From Phaeobacter inhibens DSM 16374 (lineage in GTDB: Bacteria; Pseudomonadota; Alphaproteobacteria; Rhodobacterales; Rhodobacteraceae): 64,000 bases of DNA. This document shows positions 54,553-62,451 of the stretch, one piece after another. Made by a program: the position numbers and the translations under genes. The DNA lies in NCBI RefSeq assembly GCF_000473105.1, contig NZ_KI421498.1, forward strand, positions 1,550,001 through 1,614,000. The letters run 5' to 3'. The notes under the pieces are model-generated. The model did not search any database, was not told the origin of the DNA, and saw only the letters and a program-made list of their open reading frames with translations. How positions within the stretch are numbered: position 1 is the first letter of the stretch; every line of letters starts with the position of its first letter.

Positions 54553-55449
54553 TCACTGGACCGACAGCATACCCTTCTCGGACGCCAGTTCTCGCATCTT
54601 CTTCTGCAGCTTTTCAAAGGCGCGCACTTCGATCTGGCGGATCCGCTCCCGGCTAACGCCATATTGGGTGCTAAGGTCCTCAAGCGTCTTCGCCTGATCG
54701 GCCAAACGACGCTGGGTCAGGATATCCTTCTCACGGTCATTCAACACCTCAAGCGCACTGGCCAGAAGTTCACGCCGGGCCTCAAGCTCATCCCGCGCCT
54801 CATAATCGCCGGCCTGATCGGCATCCTCATCTTCAAGCCAATCCTGCCACTGCATAGTGCCTTCGCCCTCGCTGCCAACAGTGGCATTGAGCGACGCGTC
54901 CCCACCGGACATACGCCGGTTCATGGAGATAACCTCAGTTTCGGTCACCCCAAGATCGGTGGCGATTTTCTTGACGCTGTCGGGGTGCAGATCGCCCTCC
55001 TCCAGCGCGCCGATACGAGCCTTGGCCTTGCGCAGGTTGAAAAACAGTTTCTTCTGCGCCGAGGTCGTGCCCAGCTTCACCAGCGACCAGGAACGCAGGA
55101 TATATTCCTGAATAGATGCACGGATCCACCACATGGCATAAGTCGCGAGGCGAAAGCCCTTCTCGGGGTCAAACCGTTTGACCGCCTGCATCAGGCCGAC
55201 ATTGGCCTCAGAAATCACCTCGGCCTGTGGCAGGCCGTAGCCGCGATATCCCATCGCGATTTTTGCTGCCAGACGCAGGTGCGATGTCACCATCTTATGG
55301 GCAGAGGCACTGTCCTGCTCTTCCACCCAGCGCTTGGCCAGCATGTATTCTTCTTCCGGTTCCAGCAGCGGGAACTTGCGGATTTCCTGAAGGTACCGAT
55401 TCAGCCCGCCTTCGGGTGTTGGTGCGGGCAGGTTTGCATAATTCGCCAT
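54553..55449 (-). CDS. rpoH: RNA polymerase sigma-32 (heat-shock) factor
   Basis: The 298-residue sigma factor has region 2 (HLRLAAKIAMGYRGYGLPQAEVISEANVGLMQA, FRLATYAMWWIRASIQEYIL), the RpoH box AQKKLFFNLRK (about 127-137), and region 4 (LEDLSTQYGVSRERIRQIEV). The RpoH box identifies it as sigma-32 rather than RpoD. The ATG at 55449 is downstream of GGAGGG. It is next to rluD, as for rpoHI of Rhodobacter. In that genus RpoHI/RpoHII also read the CcsR locus. Confidence 0.96.
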   Translation of the reverse strand: MANYANLPAPTPEGGLNRYLQEIRKFPLLEPEEEYMLAKRWVEEQDSASAHKMVTSHLRLAAKIAMGYRGYGLPQAEVISEANVGLMQAVKRFDPEKGFRLATYAMWWIRASIQEYILRSWSLVKLGTTSAQKKLFFNLRKAKARIGALEEGDLHPDSVKKIATDLGVTETEVISMNRRMSGGDASLNATVGSEGEGTMQWQDWLEDEDADQAGDYEARDELEARRELLASALEVLNDREKDILTQRRLADQAKTLEDLSTQYGVSRERIRQIEVRAFEKLQKKMRELASEKGMLSVQ

Positions 55450-55490
55450 TCTTTGTGTCCCTCCCAATGTATAAGGACTTAACATCGTTC

Positions 55491-55520
55491 TATATGGGTT
55501 AACGCATAGCCCCGTTCAAG
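55491..55520 (-). promoter_or_regulatory. RpoH-type promoter upstream of rpoH
   Basis: On the minus strand CTTGAA (plus 55515-55520) and CCCATATA (plus 55491-55498) are 16 bp apart and match the sigma-32 consensus CTTGAA / CCCATnT. They lie 42-71 bp upstream of the rpoH start, which suggests autoregulation. Confidence 0.65.
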
Positions 55521-55669
55521 AGTTGCCAAGTTTATCTCTTATAGGAATCGTAAGAAAAGCGGTCTGTGACGCAGTTCACAAGGATTTGCACAACAAACGT
55601 CGCGCAGTCACATCAGCTGCACGGGAAATCGCCCCAATAATTCATAAGGTTACCAACCAAGAGGCGGAA

Positions 55670-56704
55670 TTATATGCCCGCAGCTCCGAGCTTTTGCAGC
55701 AAATGCGCCATATCTTCCGGCAAGGGGGCCTCAAACCGCATAGCGTCGCCAGTGACCGGGTGAATGAACCCCAGAACCGCTGCATGCAGCGCCTGACGCG
55801 GGAAGGCCTGGATGGCAGCGGCGGTGTCTTCCGGCAGCGATTTTGCCGCCAATTTGCGCTTGCCACCATAAACCGGATCCCCCACCAGCCCGTGACCCGC
55901 ATGGGCCATATGCACGCGAATCTGATGGGTGCGCCCGGTTTCCAGCCAACATTCGATCAGGGCGACAACAGGCGGCGTACCAAAACTGTCGACGATGCGG
56001 GCGCGGGTGATGGCGTGGCGACCGCCTTGAAACAGGACGGCCTGACGCTGCCGGTCGGTTTTGTGCCGCGCCAGCTGGGTCGTCAGTTTCAAGATATTTC
56101 CGGGTTCGAAACTGGTGCCTTTGACCCCGCGCAGGCGCGGATCATTGGCATCAGGAACACCATAGCAGATCGCGCGATAATAGCGTTCTACCGTGTGTTT
56201 CTCGAATTGGGCCGCCAACCCCTGATGCGCCACGTCGGATTTAGCGACCACCAGCAGGCCACTGGTTTCTTTGTCAATGCGATGCACAATACCGGGACGT
56301 TTCACCCCGCCGACACCAGAGAGGTTATCGCCACAATGATGCAGCAGCGCGTTTACCAGCGTCCCCGACGGCGTACCGGGCGCCGGATGCACGACCATGC
56401 CAGTAGGCTTGTTGATGACAATCAGATCGTCATCCTCGTAAATCACCTCAAGCGGGATATCTTCGGGACCAATATGGCTGTCTTCGGCCTCTTCGATTGT
56501 GATCTCAATCAGCGCGCCCTCGTCAACCTTGGCTTTGGCATCACTGACCACGGTTCCATTGACCTGGAGCTGGCCTGCTTCGATCAATCGGGCAAGCCGG
56601 GTGCGCGATAGGGTGGCTTCCTCTGGCACATCACGCGAAACCGCTTTATCAAGCCGTTTAGGCGGGTTTTCCGCAATGACAAACTCGATCCGGCGGCGGG
56701 CCAT
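55670..56704 (-). CDS. rluD: 23S rRNA pseudouridine synthase, RluA/RluD family
   Basis: The enzyme isomerises uridines in 23S rRNA (positions 1911/1915/1917 for RluD). The 344-residue protein has an N-terminal S4 domain (about 17-75, RLDKAVSRDVPEEATLSRTRLARLIEAG), and the catalytic motif HRIDKETSGLLVV with Asp144, plus GRTHQIRVHMAHAGHGLVGDPVYG. The start codon shares bases with that of the divergent gene at 56703. Confidence 0.94.
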   Translation of the reverse strand: MARRRIEFVIAENPPKRLDKAVSRDVPEEATLSRTRLARLIEAGQLQVNGTVVSDAKAKVDEGALIEITIEEAEDSHIGPEDIPLEVIYEDDDLIVINKPTGMVVHPAPGTPSGTLVNALLHHCGDNLSGVGGVKRPGIVHRIDKETSGLLVVAKSDVAHQGLAAQFEKHTVERYYRAICYGVPDANDPRLRGVKGTSFEPGNILKLTTQLARHKTDRQRQAVLFQGGRHAITRARIVDSFGTPPVVALIECWLETGRTHQIRVHMAHAGHGLVGDPVYGGKRKLAAKSLPEDTAAAIQAFPRQALHAAVLGFIHPVTGDAMRFEAPLPEDMAHLLQKLGAAGI

Positions 56705-57017
56705 GACACATCCTTCTGAAACAGATAATCAAAGTGAACCGCCCCAGCTGGTGTTCCTGCGGCGGATGGTGACCACGTTGACGGTGATCATGATTTGCGG
56801 GTTCTTAGTGGTTCTGACCTTGCTTGTCATCCGTTTGTCTGCATCCGGTCCAAACCTGCCCGAAACTGTCTCCCTGCCGGACGGGGTCAGCGCCCGCGCC
56901 GTGACCTTTGGCGACGGCTGGATTGCGGTGGTGACCGATGGGGACGAAATCCTGATCCTGAACAGCCTGGGCGGCGCAATTGAGCAGCGGCTGGTCATCC
57001 AGCCCACAGGCAACTGA
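56703..57017 (+). CDS. Small membrane protein, DUF6476-like
   Basis: This 104-residue protein has a hydrophilic N terminus, one membrane helix (VTTLTVIMICGFLVVLTLLVIRL, about 23-45) and a small periplasmic domain of beta strands (GDGWIAVVTDGDEILILNSLGG). The composition fits the Rhodobacteraceae DUF6476 family as I remember it. Its ATG at 56703 overlaps the rluD start codon in the opposite direction (CATG). Function unknown. Confidence 0.82.
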   Translation: MTHPSETDNQSEPPQLVFLRRMVTTLTVIMICGFLVVLTLLVIRLSASGPNLPETVSLPDGVSARAVTFGDGWIAVVTDGDEILILNSLGGAIEQRLVIQPTGN

Positions 57018-57159
57018 CGCAAGACAACTGACACAAATCGACCAGCCGAGACACTAAAGGTTAGGGAAAACCCTGAATTCACACAATAAAAGGTGAAATT
57101 GGCGCAGTCGCGCTGGAACCTGTTTCGGTCCCTGTAGAGATTTTCCAAGGATTGAAGAG

Positions 57160-57236
57160 TGGTACCACCTCCCCGGCTCGAACGGGGGACCTCCTGATCC
57201 ACAATCAGGCGCTCTAACCTACTGAGCTAAGGCGGC
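57160..57236 (-). tRNA. tRNA-His(GTG)
   Basis: The 77-base gene on the minus strand has acceptor GCCGCCT/AGGTGGT (with G-U pairs), encoded CCA, anticodon loop TTGTGGA (anticodon GTG), and T loop TTCGAGC. Discriminator base is A73. The base before position 1 is T, so no G-1 is encoded. This is the known form of tRNA-His in many alphaproteobacteria. Confidence 0.97.
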
Positions 57237-57441
57237 ACTACGGGCGATTTAATACAGGGGCGATGAGAGCGCAAGAGGAAAGCCGCAAGTTTTTTACCCT
57301 CAATGTGCAGAGATGTGCCGCCAATCGGACGGGTCACGCGCGCGCCTGACATGCTCCGTCTGGCGGCGGCGGGTCCTTGCCTTTAGAGTGGCGGCAGGCT
57401 AGCAGAACCAGTCAACGCAAGCCCTACGACAGGAGAGCCGC

Positions 57442-57630
57442 ATGAGCATCAACACCGAGCGCGACATCGAAGCCAACATGCAGATCGGCCCCACCGATGC
57501 TGGCATGGTGCGTATTTTCATCGAAGCGGACGGCATCGAGATCCCGATGGATTTCGACCCGGAAGAAGCCAATGAAATTGCCGAAGAGATCATGGCAGCC
57601 GCTCAGGCCGCGCGCAGCCTCAATACCTGA
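57442..57630 (+). CDS. Small acidic protein, DUF6324-like
   Basis: The 62-residue acidic protein (MSINTERDIEANMQIGPTDA, then EADGIEIPMDFDPEEANEIAEEI) matches a conserved small Rhodobacteraceae family of unknown function, probably DUF6324. AGGAGA precedes the ATG at 57442. No membrane segment or known domain. It is convergent with mmcB. Confidence 0.85.
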   Translation: MSINTERDIEANMQIGPTDAGMVRIFIEADGIEIPMDFDPEEANEIAEEIMAAAQAARSLNT

Positions 57631-57649
57631 CCCCGGACCTAATCGACCC

Positions 57650-58105
57650 TCAGATACCCCAACTCCCAGCCGCACCCGGCTGGGGATCACGCAGCCGATG
57701 CAGGCGACTGGCCGCATCCATGGCGAATTTCTGAATCAGCTTCTTGCGGCGGGCGGCGGGCAGCTTTTGTTCCGGCGCCATGCGGATGATCTCTGCGTCG
57801 TAGTCATCTGCAATGATCAGCCCGCTGCCATCCGGCAACAGCTCATTTGGAAACGTCAGATTCACGGCCCAGAAATAGCGGTCGCACCACTCCAGATAAC
57901 CCTGCCATTTGCTGTCGGACTGAAAATCGGCGCGGCTGGATTTGCACTCTACAACCCACAGCTCCCCCTTGGGGCCAAGCGCCATCACATCGACCCGCAG
58001 GCCGCGTGCCGGGACGAATTCCTCGACCGTGACAAAGCCAAGCGCTGCCATATGGCGCGCAACACCACGTGCAAGACGCTGGCCGGGAGTGAGTTCCTGC
58101 ATCAT
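57650..58105 (-). CDS. mmcB: MmcB-family DNA repair protein
   Basis: MmcB is a small alphaproteobacterial protein with a PD-(D/E)xK nuclease-like fold that is induced by DNA damage and works with the ImuABC mutasome pathway. The 151-residue protein has RVDVMALGPKGELWVVECKSS (about 37-57), where the Asp and the ExK of the nuclease-like core are visible, and YLEWCDRYFWAV. It follows an exact LexA box (58117-58131). imuA, imuB and dnaE2 are not in the window. Confidence 0.92.
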   Translation of the reverse strand: MMQELTPGQRLARGVARHMAALGFVTVEEFVPARGLRVDVMALGPKGELWVVECKSSRADFQSDSKWQGYLEWCDRYFWAVNLTFPNELLPDGSGLIIADDYDAEIIRMAPEQKLPAARRKKLIQKFAMDAASRLHRLRDPQPGAAGSWGI

Positions 58106-58116
58106 GTATTCAATAT

Positions 58117-58131
58117 GAACAATACGGGAAC
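58117..58131. promoter_or_regulatory. LexA (SOS) box of mmcB
   Basis: On the minus strand GTTCCCGTATTGTTC is an exact GTTC-N7-GTTC match, 12-26 bp upstream of the mmcB start. This is consistent with mmcB being part of the SOS regulon in Caulobacter. Confidence 0.88.
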
Positions 58132-58531
58132 AAATGACAAGCGGTCTCCTTGTTGGCCAGCCTGAAAATTGATGGCCGGACCGTCCGCAGCCCTCGTGTC
58201 GAAATCCCCGCCGAAAAGAGTTTCATCCAGACCCTTGTCTCGCCCTGCCGCGCCCCCTAGTTAGAGCGGAGGCGGGTTCTGCCCTTCTCGTGACAGGTAG
58301 CATTCCAGTGGCCTTAAGCAATTCCGAGGGAGCTGGCTCTGTTCGGACCCTGGTCCTTTTATCTGGCGCCCACCTGTACATACAGGTCCTCGGGAATCAA
58401 AACCGCACGGTTGACTGGTGGTCCCGCCGCATTCCACCACTGTTCGAGCTGACAAAAGAAAAGCCGCGCCTGATGGGCACGGCTGACTAAGGGCTTGTTG
58501 GTCTGGACGGTTTTATGTCCCGGGCTGAGGA
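58132..58531. other. Intergenic region upstream of mmcB
   Basis: No gene is supported in these 400 bases. Short open frames of about 65 codons on both strands lack ribosome sites. The region lies between divergent mmcB and the end of the next minus-strand gene. Confidence 0.45.
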
Positions 58532-58861
58532 TCAGCGACGCGGCAGCTGCCGAGAGGCTTTCCTGGCCGGAACCCGGACCGGGATCATCTCACCTGTCAC
58601 ATCTGGCGTGATCCGCATCCCACCGCGCGGGTCTTCATCCTTACCCGCGAGGGACATCACCGCATAGCCGAACTGCACCCCGGCAAAAACGATCCCGTTC
58701 ATGAACCACAGTAGCGCGACCGCCAGCAATCCGCTGTCCGATGTGCTGACCAGATGCCACAGGTTCATAACATTGAACCACAAAAGCATCCCGACAAAGG
58801 CCCCGGCGATGGCAAAGCCGATCACCACATTCCGAATATAGAGTTTTACCAGCTTCGGCAT
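58532..58861 (-). CDS. Small integral membrane protein of unknown function
   Basis: The 109-residue protein has two strong hydrophobic helices, VVIGFAIAGAFVGMLLWFNV (about 12-31) and LLAVALLWFMNGIVFAGVQF (about 42-61), and a basic C-terminal tail (VRVPARKASRQLPRR). AGGAGGG precedes the ATG at 58861. I do not recognise the family. It lies 230 bp after the nusB stop on the same strand. Confidence 0.8.
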   Translation of the reverse strand: MPKLVKLYIRNVVIGFAIAGAFVGMLLWFNVMNLWHLVSTSDSGLLAVALLWFMNGIVFAGVQFGYAVMSLAGKDEDPRGGMRITPDVTGEMIPVRVPARKASRQLPRR

Positions 58862-59093
58862 AAAACGCCCTCCTGCTACAGCAAAAACGGTAGCATTCTT
58901 TGCTAGGGCGTCCAGCGGCAAATCGCGGATCGGCGGAATTTGACGCATGTTGGCGGATCTTTGACGATCACCCAATGGCGCGAAATCAAAAAAGCGCGCC
59001 ATCAGGGCACGCTTTCTGACTGTCTTCACATAATTTCTATCTTCACCTGGCTTTACTGCCCTCCACCGAGCAGCGTGAACTGCCAAGAGGGCC

Positions 59094-59585
59094 TCAAAAA
59101 GCTTCCGGCGCTGCCTCGCGGGCCATGTGATCCAGCACGGCGTTCACGAATTTCGGCTCTTTGCCCTCGGGGAAGAAGGCGCGCGCGATATCAACAAACT
59201 CGTTGATCACAACCTTGGGCGGGGTTTTACCCGCCAGAAACTCAGCACCTGCCGCACGGAACAAGGCGCGCAGCGTTGGATCGATACGGGCAATCGGCCA
59301 TTTGGCCACCAGCGCACGGTCGGTCATCTGGTCAATCTTGGCCTGCTCATTGACCGCGCCCTCAATCAGCTTGCGAAAGCTCTTGGTGTCGCCCTCAGCC
59401 ATTTCATCGCCATCATAGACCGCACCAAAACGGTGGTCTTCGAATTCGACGATGACCTTGTCAAAGGTCAGATTGCTATGTTCCATCTGAAACAGCGCCT
59501 GCACGGCATAAAGCCGGGACGCTGATTTCATTTTGTGCTTGTCACTGCCCTTGCGAGCGGCGCCTTGGCTGTCCGAGGTGGTCAT
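59094..59585 (-). CDS. nusB: Transcription antitermination protein NusB
   Basis: NusB works with NusE (S10) at boxA during rRNA transcription. The 163-residue helical protein has SRLYAVQALFQME (about 23-35), ARIDPTLRALFRAAGAEFL and PKVVINEFVDIARAFFPEGKEPKFVNAVLDHMAREA, the standard C-terminal block. It overlaps ribH by 4 bp, a common arrangement. Confidence 0.96.
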   Translation of the reverse strand: MTTSDSQGAARKGSDKHKMKSASRLYAVQALFQMEHSNLTFDKVIVEFEDHRFGAVYDGDEMAEGDTKSFRKLIEGAVNEQAKIDQMTDRALVAKWPIARIDPTLRALFRAAGAEFLAGKTPPKVVINEFVDIARAFFPEGKEPKFVNAVLDHMAREAAPEAF

Positions 59586-60133
59586 GCGGTGGTGGGTCCA
59601 TTATCTGAGTCGGCCAGTCTGATGGCCTCGGAAGGGGCTTTAAAGCCGACTCCCTTGGTTTGGGCGCCCCATTTACGCGTCAGCGCGATCAGATGCAAGG
59701 CCGCAGCGGCAGCGCCGCCACCCTTGTTCTGATCCTTGGTATCTGCGCGGACCTCTGCCTGCTTGCGATTTTCCACGGTCAGGATGCCGTTGCCGATGCA
59801 CAGCCCCTGCAACCCCATCAACTGAATTGCGCGACTGCTGTCATTGCAGACGGTTTCATAATGGGTGGTTTCGCCCCGGATCACGCAGCCCAGCGCCACA
59901 TAGCCATCAAAGTTTGAGCTGCGATCGGCAATCGCGATGGCGGTGGGCACTTCCAAGGCGCCGGGCACCTCGATCAGCTCGCAGGTGCCGCCTGCGGCCT
60001 CAATCTCCGCCTGCGCCCCGGCAACCAGATTGTCGGCGATGTCCTTGTAATAAGGAGCAACAACGATCAGCAGCTTCACCGGCTTGTCGAATGTCGGGCG
60101 GTCCAGCGTGTAGTGGGTTTCATGTGCAGCCAT
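59582..60133 (-). CDS. ribH: 6,7-dimethyl-8-ribityllumazine synthase
   Basis: RibH joins the DHBP from RibB with the pyrimidine to form lumazine. The 183-residue protein has VVAPYYKDIADNLVAGA (about 26-42), VPGALEVPTAI, GCVIRGETTHYETV and GNGILTVENRKQA, all in order. The last residues form a tail rich in charged and polar residues. It lies 1 bp after ribBX and overlaps nusB. Confidence 0.97.
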   Translation of the reverse strand: MAAHETHYTLDRPTFDKPVKLLIVVAPYYKDIADNLVAGAQAEIEAAGGTCELIEVPGALEVPTAIAIADRSSNFDGYVALGCVIRGETTHYETVCNDSSRAIQLMGLQGLCIGNGILTVENRKQAEVRADTKDQNKGGGAAAAALHLIALTRKWGAQTKGVGFKAPSEAIRLADSDNGPTTA

Positions 60134-60134
60134 A

Positions 60135-61256
60135 TCAAGCGTCCTTCAGCAGAGGTTTGGTGCCAACGATGGTCAGCCCATAGGCGTCCAGTCCAACATA
60201 GGTGGTGGAGGGCGAATCTGTCAGCAGCACCAGTTCTTGCAGCCCCAACTTGGACAGGATCTGCGCGCCCAGACCGGTCTGTTTGATGGTGCGCGGGCCC
60301 TCGTCGTCCTGCGCATATAGCGCGCTGCGGGGCTCCCGGAACAGGCAGACCACGCCGCGCCCTTCCGCAGCAATCAACTCCATTGCGCGGGGCAGCTGGC
60401 GGGCTGATTTGGGACCAAGCCCCAGCAGATCGGTCGCTTCATGCAAAGCGTGGGTACGGGTCAGCACAGGTTCTGGCGTGGTGATATCCCCTTTGATCAT
60501 CACCACATGTTCGATGCCATGGGTCTGATCGGTGAACAGGCGCATTTCCCAGTCACCGCCAATCTCAGCGGTCACAGTCTCGCGCGAGGTTTCAACCACC
60601 AGATTGTCATTGCGCGCCCGGTAAGCGATCAGATCACTGATGGTGCCAATCTTCAGCCCATGGGTCTTGCCAAAGGTGACCAGCTCCGGCAGCCGCGACA
60701 TGGTGCCGTCATCGTTCATGATCTCACAGATCACCCCCGATGGGTTCAGCCCGGCGAGGCGCGAGATATCAACGGCCGCCTCGGTATGACCGGCGCGCAC
60801 CAGCACGCCGCCGCGCTTGGCCCGCAGCGGGAAGACATGGCCCGGTGTCGCGAGCGATGCCATCGTATTGTTCTCGTTAATGGCCTCTGCCACGGTCAGC
60901 GCCCGGTCGGCTGCTGAAATCCCGGTCGAGACACCCTCGCGCGCTTCAATCGATACGGTGAAGGCTGTTTCATGACGCGAGGAATTGTTCACCGCCATCA
61001 TCGGCAGACCCAGCGCATCAACCCGTTCTGCGGTCATCGGCAGGCAAATCAGCCCCCGCCCATGGGTCGCCATAAAGTTGATTGCAGCCGCATCGGCAAA
61101 TTCGGCCGCGATGACAAGATCACCCTCGTTTTCACGATCCTCGTGATCGACCAGGATGAACATCCGCCCCTGACGGGCCTCTTCGATGATCTCTTCGATC
61201 GGGCTGATTGCATCGCGCAACTGGGCTTCAATCGGCCCCGGTGTTTCAAAGCTCAT
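60135..61256 (-). CDS. ribB: 3,4-dihydroxy-2-butanone-4-phosphate synthase with degenerate GTP cyclohydrolase II-like domain (RibBX)
   Basis: The N-terminal 215 residues are RibB, which forms DHBP from ribulose 5-phosphate; [10 protein letters not shown] (39-48), [12 protein letters not shown] and [13 protein letters not shown] hold its active site. The C-terminal part resembles RibA, but the zinc cysteines (normally SECLTGD and RCDCG) are absent: [20 protein letters not shown] stands there, and the GTP-binding block is shortened. The domain is therefore probably inactive as a cyclohydrolase and fits the RibBX type. GTP cyclohydrolase II activity should come from another gene. ribE lies upstream and ribH-nusB downstream. 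Confidence 0.9.
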   Translation of the reverse strand: MSFETPGPIEAQLRDAISPIEEIIEEARQGRMFILVDHEDRENEGDLVIAAEFADAAAINFMATHGRGLICLPMTAERVDALGLPMMAVNNSSRHETAFTVSIEAREGVSTGISAADRALTVAEAINENNTMASLATPGHVFPLRAKRGGVLVRAGHTEAAVDISRLAGLNPSGVICEIMNDDGTMSRLPELVTFGKTHGLKIGTISDLIAYRARNDNLVVETSRETVTAEIGGDWEMRLFTDQTHGIEHVVMIKGDITTPEPVLTRTHALHEATDLLGLGPKSARQLPRAMELIAAEGRGVVCLFREPRSALYAQDDEGPRTIKQTGLGAQILSKLGLQELVLLTDSPSTTYVGLDAYGLTIVGTKPLLKDA

Positions 61257-61480
61257 TCAGGCAACCTTTCGGTGGGCAGTCGTGGACAGCGGTCTATGCG
61301 ACCCCCACAGCCCCGAGCAAGGCCGTGGATACCCCAGCGGGATAGACCAGCCGTCCCGCAAATACCAGCCCTGCATGCGGCAGACCATAGCCCGGACGCG
61401 GCGTCCAAGAGCAGGCCACCATGTAGCGCTGACCAATATCGACGTTCCTTTCGACACTGTTGTGCAATTTTCCAGTGAAC

Positions 61481-61556
61481 CGCGCCGCCCCTGCGGCGCG
61501 CCTGGCCCAACGCCTTGTGTCGCATCTGTGATGCGGCGCACAAGGGGGCGGGAGCC
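61481..61556. repeat. Palindromic dispersed element, second copy
   Basis: CGCGCCGC-CCCT-GCGGCGCG (61481-61500), GGCCCAAC, a longer stem CCTTGTG (61513-61519)/CACAAGG (61539-61545) with inner CGCAT/ATGCG, and GGGCGGGAGCC (61546-61556). The order of parts is the same as at 36515-36583, with stem sequences changed and the two single-stranded boxes kept. It is in the intergenic region between ribE and ribBX; I see no gene in 61257-61612. Confidence 0.8.
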
Positions 61557-61612
61557 TTAGCGGCTTTTGCTTGGCAACGGTCTGAAGGCGCGGCTTACCG
61601 CGCCGCCCGATC

Positions 61613-62206
61613 TCAACTCGCCTCGTGCAGCCGTGCTACATAGCGCGCAAGCGTATCTATCTCGAGGTTCACCGCATTGCCCACCGCAACATCCCCCCAG
61701 GTTGTAACCTCTTTGGTGTGCGGGATGAAATTGATACCAAAGTCACATCCTTCGACATCGTTCACCGTGAGCGAGGTGCCATTCAACGCAACCGACCCCT
61801 TCGGCGCGATGAAGCGTGCCAGATCCTCTGGTGCGCGCAGGGTGACACGGGTGCTGTCGCCCTCATCACGGATGTCAACAACCTCGGCCACACCATCGAC
61901 ATGTCCCGACACGATATGGCCACCCAGTTCGTCGCCAACCTTCAGCGCGCGTTCCAGATTGACGCGCTTGCCAACGGTCCAGCCATTGCCGCCGATATTG
62001 GTCTTGGACACCGTCTCGGCCGAGATCTGTACATCGTACCAATCGTCCCCCAGCGCGATCACGGTCAGGCAGACGCCATCGGAGGCAATCGAGGCGCCAA
62101 TATCGATGGTCGCAGTGTCATAGCCGGTCCGGATCCGCGCCCGCAGGTCGCCCTGCTGCTCCAGCTCGGTGATGATGCCGATATCGGTGACGATGCCTGT
62201 AAACAT
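61613..62206 (-). CDS. ribE: Riboflavin synthase, alpha subunit
   Basis: RibE dismutates two lumazines into riboflavin. The 197-residue protein has two lumazine-binding barrels: MFTGIVTDIG start, SIASDGVCLTVI and HIVSGHVDGVAEV in the first part, GSVALNGTSLTVND and HTKEVTTWGDVAVGNAVNLEIDTLARY in the second. CAGGAG is before the ATG at 62206, and an upstream in-frame extension is not family-like. ribD, often adjacent, is not in the window. Confidence 0.97.
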   Translation of the reverse strand: MFTGIVTDIGIITELEQQGDLRARIRTGYDTATIDIGASIASDGVCLTVIALGDDWYDVQISAETVSKTNIGGNGWTVGKRVNLERALKVGDELGGHIVSGHVDGVAEVVDIRDEGDSTRVTLRAPEDLARFIAPKGSVALNGTSLTVNDVEGCDFGINFIPHTKEVTTWGDVAVGNAVNLEIDTLARYVARLHEAS

Positions 62207-62391
62207 GGGCGGGCTCCTGCAAATGCGGTTGTGGCCGTATTGATCGGCCGGCGCCTCTCTGGTAGCCACTGGACCGCCGCGCGGCAAGCCCCGCTGTTGC
62301 CGGATGAACCCGCCCCGCCCTGCAATTGCCCGGAACCGATGGCCGCTCTTGCCTTGCGCCATTCCGGCGCCCTACCCTAGCCCGCAAATAT

Positions 62392-62417
62392 GGTTAAGCC
62401 GAATTAGCGGTTAAGCC
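62392..62417 (+). repeat. Direct repeat GGTTAAGCC before the capsule gene
   Basis: GGTTAAGCC occurs at 62392-62400 and 62409-62417, an interval of 17 bp, 35-60 bp before the start of the capsule gene. TTAA half-sites of this kind recall CtrA binding sequences, but the spacing is not the standard TTAA-N7-TTAA. A regulatory role is possible only. Confidence 0.4.
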
Positions 62418-62451
62418 ATTGTTTGTACAATCGGGATATATTTGGTCCATT

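Noticed and set aside
58261-58490. Overlapping short open frames on both strands, one with a tRNA-like GGTTTTGATTCCCG stretch
   Set aside because: No ribosome site, no homology I can recognise, and no foldable tRNA could be drawn.
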